DNA of 37,164 nucleotides from Geobacteraceae bacterium (GTDB lineage Bacteria > Desulfobacterota > Desulfuromonadia > Desulfuromonadales > BM103), in contig JAHEDT010000030.1 of assembly GCA_024641085.1 (NCBI GenBank), positions 1-37,164 on the forward strand, in the 5' to 3' direction. Below, in pieces: positions 31,514 through 37,164 of the stretch. Position 1 is the stretch's first letter, and each line of letters begins with the position of its first letter. Below the pieces are notes generated by a model, which saw only the letters and a list, made by a program, of their open reading frames with translations, was not told the origin of the DNA and did not search any database. A program made the translations under genes and the position numbers.

Positions 31514-34201
31514 ATGAGTATAACCAGCAATGTCAGCCCACAGTGGCTGGAAGAGCAGTATCAACTTTGGGCATCCGACCCCGGGCAGGTTTCACCTGAC
31601 TGGCAGGCTTTTTTCGAGGGCTTCGACCTGGCCCGGCAGACGCCGACGGCCGACCGTGACCTGGCGGCCAAGAATTCAGCCGTCGACTCGCTGATCTACC
31701 GCTACCGTGACCTCGGCCACATGATTGCCCACACGGACCCGCTCTCCACGGCCCAAACAGAGTCTGCAGAGCTGAATCTGGCGGCCTTCGGTCTCACCGA
31801 AGCCGACCTGGACAGGACCTTCTACCCGTTGCGTTTCCCCCAACAGAGTGCGCCACTGAGTGACATCATTGCGTTGCTTAGAGAGACCTATTGCGGGGAA
31901 ATCGGGGTGGAATTCATGCACATCCAGGACCCGGTGAAGCGTGACTGGCTGAAACAGCGCATGGAGGGGAATCGCAACCGCCCTGAATACAGTCGTGACA
32001 CACAACTCCACATCCTCGAGAAGCTCCAGGAGGCGACTCTCTTCGAAACATTCCTGCATCGTAAATTTCTCGGTCAGAAACGTTTCTCCCTCGAGGGTGG
32101 CGAAGTCATCATCCCCGTCCTCGACAGCCTGCTCAATCAAGCCGCACAAAGTGGCGTCAGCGATCTGATCATGGGGATGGCCCACCGCGGCAGGCTCAAC
32201 GTGCTGGCCAACATTTTTCAAAAACCCCTGGAGAATATCTTTGCTGAATTCCAGGATAATCTGGAACTCGCTTTTGTCGGTGACGGCGACGTCAAGTACC
32301 ACAAAGGCTATTCCACTGACCTCACACTGCCATCCGGACACCACATTCATCTCAGCCTGGCCGCCAATCCCAGCCACCTTGAAGCCGTTGACCCGGTGGT
32401 CATCGGCAAGTGTCGGGCCCGGCATGTCGGTTATGGCCCAGGCGGCAAGAAGCGGGTTCTGCCGGTCCTGATTCATGGCGACGCAGCTTTCGCCGGTCAG
32501 GGGCTGGTCGCCGAGGTTCTCAATCTCTCCCGGATTGACGGTTACCAGACGGGCGGCACCTTCCACCTGGTACTCAACAACCAGATCGGCTTCACCACCT
32601 CGCCGGCCCATGCCCGCTCAACACTCTACGCCACCGATGTCGCCAAAATGCTCATGGTGCCGATTTTCCATGTCAACGGCGAAAATCCCGAAGCGTCCGG
32701 TTTTGCAGCCGAAATGGCCCTGGAATATCGCCAGCGTTTCGGTGACGATGTTGTGTTGGAAGTGATCTGTTATCGCCGCCATGGCCACAACGAAGGGGAC
32801 GAGCCGTTTTTCACCCAACCGCTGATGTACGAGAAGATTCGCCAGCGGCCGCCCCTGCACGAAATCTATGCCGAGAGGCTCTCCAAGAATGGTGTGGACA
32901 AGCAGACTATTTCAACAAGTGCCGACCGCATAACCGCGCGGCTCGAGGAGGCGCTTGCCGGGAAGCCGAAGCCGCAGACCGATATTGGCTTCCAGGCCAA
33001 ATGGACTGGCGTACAGCGCGAGTTCACTCCGGTGGAACCGGGGACCAAGGTCGCCGCAGAAACACTCGTAAAACTTGCCAAACGCCTGACCCACTTACCA
33101 AAGACGCTCAATTCTCATCCGAAAATTGCGCGGATGTTGAAAAAGCGTGAAGAATGCATCCTGAATGGCGAAGGCATCGACTGGGCCAATGCCGAGTCGC
33201 TCGCCTTTGCGTCCCTGCTGATCGAGAACATTCCGGTGCGCCTTTCGGGGCAGGATTCGCAGCGGGGGACTTTTAATCAGCGCCACTCCACTCTGGTAGA
33301 CCAGAAGACCGGCCAGTTGTACGTGCCCCTGGCATTTCTGCAAAAGGGCCAGGCTGCGATCCAGATTTACAACAGCATGCTGTCTGAAGCTGCGGTGCTG
33401 GGCCTTGAATATGGCTACTCACTGGAGACCCCACACGGACTGACGATCTGGGAAGCCCAGTTCGGAGACTTTGCCAACGGCGCCCAGGTGATCATCGACC
33501 AGTTCATCGGCGCCAGCGGCACCAAGTGGGACCGTTCCAGCGGGCTGGTCCTCTTTCTGCCGCACGGCTATGAGGGCCAGGGTCCGGAACATTCCAGTGC
33601 CCGTATCGAACGCTATATGAACCTCTGTGCAGCCAATAACATGCAGGTGACCTACCCGAGCACCCCGGCCCAGCTCTTCCATCTATTGCGCCGCCAGTGC
33701 AAGCTCCCCTACCGGAGGCCATTGATCGTCTTCACTCCCAAGAGTCTCCTGCGCCTGCCGGCCTGTACCAGCACAATCAAAGATCTGAGCGAGGGCTCTT
33801 TCCAATCGTTCATCCCCTGCGCCCTGCCTGCCGAGCAGGTGGAAATCCTATTGCTCTGTAGCGGCAAGATCTTCTACGAGCTGCAGGCCGCTATCGAGGA
33901 CCAAAAGACAACCAACGTTGGACTGATGCGTATAGAGCAGCTCTACCCGCTACGTTATGAAGCTTTGCAAGATGAGCTGGCCCGTTATAGCAAGGCCAAA
34001 CGCATCTCCTGGGTCCAGGAAGAGCCGAAAAACATGGGCCCCTGGCCGCACCTGCACACCAGCCTGGCCCGGATTCTCGGCAAGTTGCCGGACTTCTGCG
34101 GCCGCCGGCCGGCATCGGCACCCGCAGTCGGCTCGCACCGACGTCATCTCGAAGAACAGCAGCTGATCATAGACGCAGCCCTGCATGGCAAGGACAAATA
34201 A
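31514..34201 (+). CDS. sucA: 2-oxoglutarate dehydrogenase E1 component
   Basis: An 895-residue thiamine-diphosphate enzyme that decarboxylates 2-oxoglutarate and passes the succinyl group to the SucB lipoyl arm; the E. coli protein has 933. The N-terminal E2-contact segment WLEEQYQLWASDPGQVSPDW is kept. Further motifs include MGMAHRGRLNVLANI, GDGDVKYHKGYSTD, NPSHLEAVDPVVIGK, the cofactor motif GDAAFAGQGLVAEVLNLS and FHLVLNNQIGFTT. The transketolase-like C-terminal half has PHGYEGQGPEHSSARIERY and a terminal segment with WVQEEPKNMGPW. The sucB ATG follows the stop with no gap. A full E1 of this type implies an oxidative TCA branch. Confidence 0.97.
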   Translation: MSITSNVSPQWLEEQYQLWASDPGQVSPDWQAFFEGFDLARQTPTADRDLAAKNSAVDSLIYRYRDLGHMIAHTDPLSTAQTESAELNLAAFGLTEADLDRTFYPLRFPQQSAPLSDIIALLRETYCGEIGVEFMHIQDPVKRDWLKQRMEGNRNRPEYSRDTQLHILEKLQEATLFETFLHRKFLGQKRFSLEGGEVIIPVLDSLLNQAAQSGVSDLIMGMAHRGRLNVLANIFQKPLENIFAEFQDNLELAFVGDGDVKYHKGYSTDLTLPSGHHIHLSLAANPSHLEAVDPVVIGKCRARHVGYGPGGKKRVLPVLIHGDAAFAGQGLVAEVLNLSRIDGYQTGGTFHLVLNNQIGFTTSPAHARSTLYATDVAKMLMVPIFHVNGENPEASGFAAEMALEYRQRFGDDVVLEVICYRRHGHNEGDEPFFTQPLMYEKIRQRPPLHEIYAERLSKNGVDKQTISTSADRITARLEEALAGKPKPQTDIGFQAKWTGVQREFTPVEPGTKVAAETLVKLAKRLTHLPKTLNSHPKIARMLKKREECILNGEGIDWANAESLAFASLLIENIPVRLSGQDSQRGTFNQRHSTLVDQKTGQLYVPLAFLQKGQAAIQIYNSMLSEAAVLGLEYGYSLETPHGLTIWEAQFGDFANGAQVIIDQFIGASGTKWDRSSGLVLFLPHGYEGQGPEHSSARIERYMNLCAANNMQVTYPSTPAQLFHLLRRQCKLPYRRPLIVFTPKSLLRLPACTSTIKDLSEGSFQSFIPCALPAEQVEILLLCSGKIFYELQAAIEDQKTTNVGLMRIEQLYPLRYEALQDELARYSKAKRISWVQEEPKNMGPWPHLHTSLARILGKLPDFCGRRPASAPAVGSHRRHLEEQQLIIDAALHGKDK

Positions 34202-35452
34202 ATGGAAATAAAAATCCCTGAAATCGGCGAATCGATTCTCGAGGCCTTGGTCGCCAACTGGCACAAGGAGGACGGCGCCGCGGTTGCCAAAGATGACATC
34301 ATCTGCGAACTGGAAACTGACAAGGTCAACGTCGAGCTGACTGCGGAAGCCTCCGGAATCCTGCACATCGTGATTCCGGAAGGGCAGACGGTACCGATCG
34401 GCACGATCATAGCCAATCTTGAAGAAGGCGCCGGCGAGCAACCCGCCGCGGCTCAGAAGCCTGTAGAGAAAGCGGCGCCGTCCGTTCCGGCCCCGCCTGC
34501 AGAAGCACCGGCCAAGCAGGCTGCCTCACCAACGGCCAATCCAGCCGCCCGCCAACAGGCTGAGACTCGCGACATCAAGCTGCAGGATGTCGCCGGCAGT
34601 GGGCGGGGAGGTCGCGTCATCCTCGATGATGTCCTGGCCCACAGCAAAGACAGCGCCCCGAAAAAACAGACCGCCGCGGCGCCGGCCAAAAAGGCCGAGC
34701 CGTCAGCCGGTGCCCAGCCTCAGGTTGAAGAGGCAGCGGCAGCTGTCGACGGCCGGCCAATTACCCGCCAGCCAATGACGCCGATCCGTCAACGCATCGC
34801 CGCACGACTGCTCCAGGCACGCCAGCAGACCGCTATGCTGACCACCTTCAACGAAGCCGACATGTCGTGGGTCAAAAGGCTGCGCAGCCGCCACCAGCAA
34901 CACTTCACTGCCAAGCACGGCATCAAACTCGGCATGATGTCGTTCTTTGTCAAGGCCAGCATTGAGGCCCTCAAGGCGTTCCCGGCGGTCAACGCACGCA
35001 TCGAGGGGACCGACGTCGTCTACCACCATTATTACGATATCGGTATTGCCGTGGGCACCGACCGCGGTCTGGTCGTCCCGGTCCTGCGTGATGCCGACCG
35101 GCTGACTTTCGCCGAAATCGAACAGCAGATCGCCGACCTGGCCACCAAGGCCAACGCCCGCAAGCTGACCCTGGCCGACCTCGAGGGCGGCACCTTTACC
35201 GTCAGCAATGGCGGAATCTACGGCTCGCTGCTCAGCACGCCGATCATCAACCCGCCGCAATGCGGGGTACTCGGCATGCACTCAATCCAGGACCGCCCGG
35301 TGGTCAGGGACGGTGAGATCGTCATCCGGCCGATCATGAACCTGGCTCTCAGCTACGATCACCGCCTCATCGACGGCCGCGAAGCAGTCGGTTTTCTCAA
35401 GCTGATCAAGGACTACATCGAGGACCCGTCAGAGTTGTTTCTTGAGCTTTAA
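34202..35452 (+). CDS. sucB: Dihydrolipoyllysine-residue succinyltransferase (E2)
   Basis: A 416-residue E2. One lipoyl domain (1-77) carries the modified lysine K41 in ETDKVNVEL. An Ala/Pro linker follows, then an E3/E1-binding domain around 118-150 ending [14 protein letters not shown]. The catalytic trimer domain (about 185-416) has [13 protein letters not shown] with H387 and D391. The [16 protein letters not shown] and [14 protein letters not shown] segments are typical of the succinyl-transferring form. Start ATG 34202 abuts the sucA stop. LipB and LipA upstream make the cofactor bound at K41. Confidence 0.96.
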   Translation: MEIKIPEIGESILEALVANWHKEDGAAVAKDDIICELETDKVNVELTAEASGILHIVIPEGQTVPIGTIIANLEEGAGEQPAAAQKPVEKAAPSVPAPPAEAPAKQAASPTANPAARQQAETRDIKLQDVAGSGRGGRVILDDVLAHSKDSAPKKQTAAAPAKKAEPSAGAQPQVEEAAAAVDGRPITRQPMTPIRQRIAARLLQARQQTAMLTTFNEADMSWVKRLRSRHQQHFTAKHGIKLGMMSFFVKASIEALKAFPAVNARIEGTDVVYHHYYDIGIAVGTDRGLVVPVLRDADRLTFAEIEQQIADLATKANARKLTLADLEGGTFTVSNGGIYGSLLSTPIINPPQCGVLGMHSIQDRPVVRDGEIVIRPIMNLALSYDHRLIDGREAVGFLKLIKDYIEDPSELFLEL

Positions 35453-35520
35453 AGGGTCCGAGGCAATAAGCTCAAGAAGAGAAGCGGGAAAAATCCAAAA
35501 AAAGACCGACGAGTTGTTGG

Positions 35521-35559
35521 GTGCGTCGCTGGAAAAGAACTGTTTTTCTCCAGCCGCAC
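35521..35559. promoter_or_regulatory. Bulged hairpin in the sucB-lpd gap
   Basis: GTGCG (35521-35525) pairs with CGCAC (35555-35559) and GCTGGA (35528-35533) pairs with TCCAGC (35549-35554), giving 11 bp with a TC bulge. It lies 19 bp before the lpd Shine-Dalgarno (AGGAG, 35578-35582). It may stabilise the upstream or downstream mRNA, or adjust Lpd level. No strong promoter was seen in this 137-bp gap. Confidence 0.45.
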
Positions 35560-35589
35560 TACGCACCTCTCGAATCCAGGAGTTTCATA

Positions 35590-36999
35590 ATGAGCGAGAT
35601 CAATGACCTGATCATCATCGGCGGCGGTCCAGGCGGCTACGTTGCCGCGATTCGTGCCGCGCAACTGGGTTTTACCGTGGCCGTTGTCGAAAAACGCAAG
35701 GCACTCGGCGGCACCTGCCTTAACGAAGGGTGCATCCCGAGTAAAGCCCTGCTCGACTCAAGTGAGCTGTTCGTCCAGGCCCGCGACAAGTTCGCCGGGC
35801 ACGGCATCATCGTCGCCCCTCCCGCGCTCGACCTCGACAAAATGATGAAACGCAAGGAAGACGTCGTCACACGCCTGACCCGAGGCATTGCCAGCCTGTT
35901 CAAAAAGAACCAGATCACCCTGGTCACGGGCACCGGCCGCCTCGGCAAGCCGGCGGCAGATGGTTCGCTGCAGGTCATCGCGGCAACCAGCGAAGGGGAA
36001 CAGACCCTGAAGGGGAAACGTGTCCTGCTGGCCACCGGCAGCGTTGCCATCGACATCCCCGGCTTGCCCCAGGATGGTAAGCGCGTCGGACAGGCCCGGG
36101 ATGCCCTGGAGTACACCACGGTCCCCGAACACCTGGTGGTGATCGGCGGCGGCTACATCGGCCTGGAACTCGGCTCCGTCTGGCTCCGGCTCGGCGCCAA
36201 GGTCACGGTCGTGGAGATGCTCGAGCAGATGTTGCCGAGTACCGACCAGGAAGTGGCCACAGCCCTGCTCAAGAGCCTGCAGAAGCAGGGGATGACCATT
36301 CATGCGGCTACCAAGGTGGCCGGGATGGAGCAATCTGACCAGGGTGTCACCCTCAAACTCGAAGGCAAGGTGACAGAGACCCTCTCCTGCGACAAGGTTC
36401 TGGTGGCCGCCGGGCGCAAACCGTGTCTTGATGGGCTCGGGCTCGACGAGGCGGGAGTCAAACTGAGTGAAACCGGTCGAATCGCTGTCGATGAGAATTA
36501 CCAGACCAACATGCCCAACATCTTTGCCATCGGTGACCTGATCCACGGACCGATGCTCGCCCACAAGGCGATGGACGAGGGGGTTGTGTTCGTCGAACGA
36601 CTGGCGGGCGAGCACCCGACGGTCGACTACAACCTGATTCCCGGGGTGGTCTACACCCACCCCGAAGTGGCGTCCATTGGCGCCACCGAAGAACAGCTCA
36701 AGGCACAGGCTATCCCTTACAAGGTGGGCCGCTTCCCCTTCATGGCGAGCGGCCGCGCTCGCGCCATGGACAACGTTGACGGCTTCGTCAAGGTTCTCGC
36801 CAACCCGGAGAGCGGTCGTCTTCTCGGCGTGCACATCATCGGCCCGAGCGCTTCGGAATTGATCAGCGAAGCGGTCACCATCATGGCGTTCGACGGCAGC
36901 ATCGAGGATGTCGCCCTGACCATGCACGCCCACCCGACCCTCAGCGAAGCATTCAAGGAAGCGGCGCTAGGAGCCTTCGGCAAAGCGGTGCACGCCTGA
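35590..36999 (+). CDS. lpd: Dihydrolipoyl dehydrogenase (E3)
   Basis: A 469-residue flavoprotein that reoxidises the lipoyl groups of SucB and passes electrons to NAD+. The FAD motif is GGGPGG (11-16), the redox disulfide is C43 and C48 (GGTCLNEGCIPSK), the NAD motif is VVIGGGYIGLELGS, and the interface base is the histidine in MHAHPTLSEAF near the C-terminus. Start ATG 35590 is set by AGGAG 8 bases upstream; the frame opens earlier, at 35521, but that part lies in a hairpin region. It is separated from sucB by 137 bp and can also serve other lipoyl complexes. A terminator follows. Confidence 0.97.
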   Translation: MSEINDLIIIGGGPGGYVAAIRAAQLGFTVAVVEKRKALGGTCLNEGCIPSKALLDSSELFVQARDKFAGHGIIVAPPALDLDKMMKRKEDVVTRLTRGIASLFKKNQITLVTGTGRLGKPAADGSLQVIAATSEGEQTLKGKRVLLATGSVAIDIPGLPQDGKRVGQARDALEYTTVPEHLVVIGGGYIGLELGSVWLRLGAKVTVVEMLEQMLPSTDQEVATALLKSLQKQGMTIHAATKVAGMEQSDQGVTLKLEGKVTETLSCDKVLVAAGRKPCLDGLGLDEAGVKLSETGRIAVDENYQTNMPNIFAIGDLIHGPMLAHKAMDEGVVFVERLAGEHPTVDYNLIPGVVYTHPEVASIGATEEQLKAQAIPYKVGRFPFMASGRARAMDNVDGFVKVLANPESGRLLGVHIIGPSASELISEAVTIMAFDGSIEDVALTMHAHPTLSEAFKEAALGAFGKAVHA

Positions 37000-37112
37000 C
37001 CACCTTGCGCGACCCGCTTAAGAACAAGGCCCCATTAGCGTTCTGCGGTGATATTTGTAGTCTCGAATATCCCCAGGTGATGTAAGAACGACTTGCAGCA
37101 ATACTTATAGGA

Positions 37113-37148
37113 AAGCCCCAACCCGCGAAATCAGGTTGGGGCTTTTTT
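37113..37148 (+). terminator. Strong rho-independent terminator after lpd
   Basis: AAGCCCCAACC (37113-37123) and GGTTGGGGCTT (37134-37144) form a perfect 11-bp stem over a 10-base loop, running into TTTTTT (37143-37148). It is about 115 bp past the lpd stop and closes the sucAB-lpd unit. The sequence between lpd and this hairpin shows no gene. Confidence 0.9.
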
Positions 37149-37164
37149 GTCTTGAACATTGTGA

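Overview
This 37.2-kb window is a high-GC, gene-dense bacterial chromosome segment with 33 apparently intact or edge-truncated protein genes and one broken gene. The mix suggests a Gram-negative delta-proteobacterium of the Desulfuromonas/Geobacter type: several two-component proteins, a complete 2-oxoglutarate dehydrogenase set beside lipoate synthesis genes, rubredoxin, thioredoxin reductase, an ElbB-like protein, and both Trk- and Ktr-type potassium uptake. This placement is inferred from gene content; no rRNA or other marker is present. I saw no tRNA, rRNA, CRISPR array, insertion sequence or prophage.

Layout. (1) 1-2542, minus strand: the N-terminal part of a FadR-type GntR regulator with a near-perfect PdhR/LldR-like operator on its own promoter, preceded by a NarL-type response regulator and its histidine kinase. 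(2) 2740-5810: a Spy/CpxP-like periplasmic gene broken by one in-frame TAA, a YkgJ-type cysteine-cluster protein, a membrane-anchored cytochrome b5-like protein, a tiny membrane peptide or RNA unit with its own promoter and terminator, and a YhcC-type radical SAM protein. (3) 5930-15072, plus strand: a glycogen/sugar-nucleotide cluster made of a CheY-like receiver, a sugar nucleotidyltransferase fused to a phosphomannomutase-like half that lacks the metal-binding loop, GalT, a 1119-residue GH13 protein, GlgA and a very acidic small protein. (4) 15129-21464: a small HNH protein, trkA-trkH, an alpha/beta hydrolase, and a second potassium system (ktrA-ktrB) on the opposite strand. (5) 21465-21957: a gene-free stretch of about 490 bp with two terminator-like hairpins and alternative inverted repeats, a candidate non-coding RNA. 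(6) 21958-27614, minus strand: a degP-like protease lipoprotein, a conserved small protein, rluD, a PgeF/YfiH protein and a response regulator with a BTAD domain, with a HAD phosphatase upstream. (7) 27760-36999, plus strand: elbB, rubredoxin, lipB, lipA, trxB, sucA, sucB and lpd, closed by a strong terminator.

The right end is the most coherent metabolic block. LipB and LipA make the lipoyl cofactor attached to SucB (E2), Lpd (E3) re-oxidises it, and SucA (E1) feeds it. Rubredoxin, lipB, lipA and trxB overlap or nearly overlap, and sucA has its own good sigma-70 promoter. The observations I rate most worth checking are the nonsense-disrupted Spy-like gene next to an intact sensor system, the metal-loop-less phosphomannomutase half in the glycogen cluster, and the structured gap at 21.8-21.96 kb.
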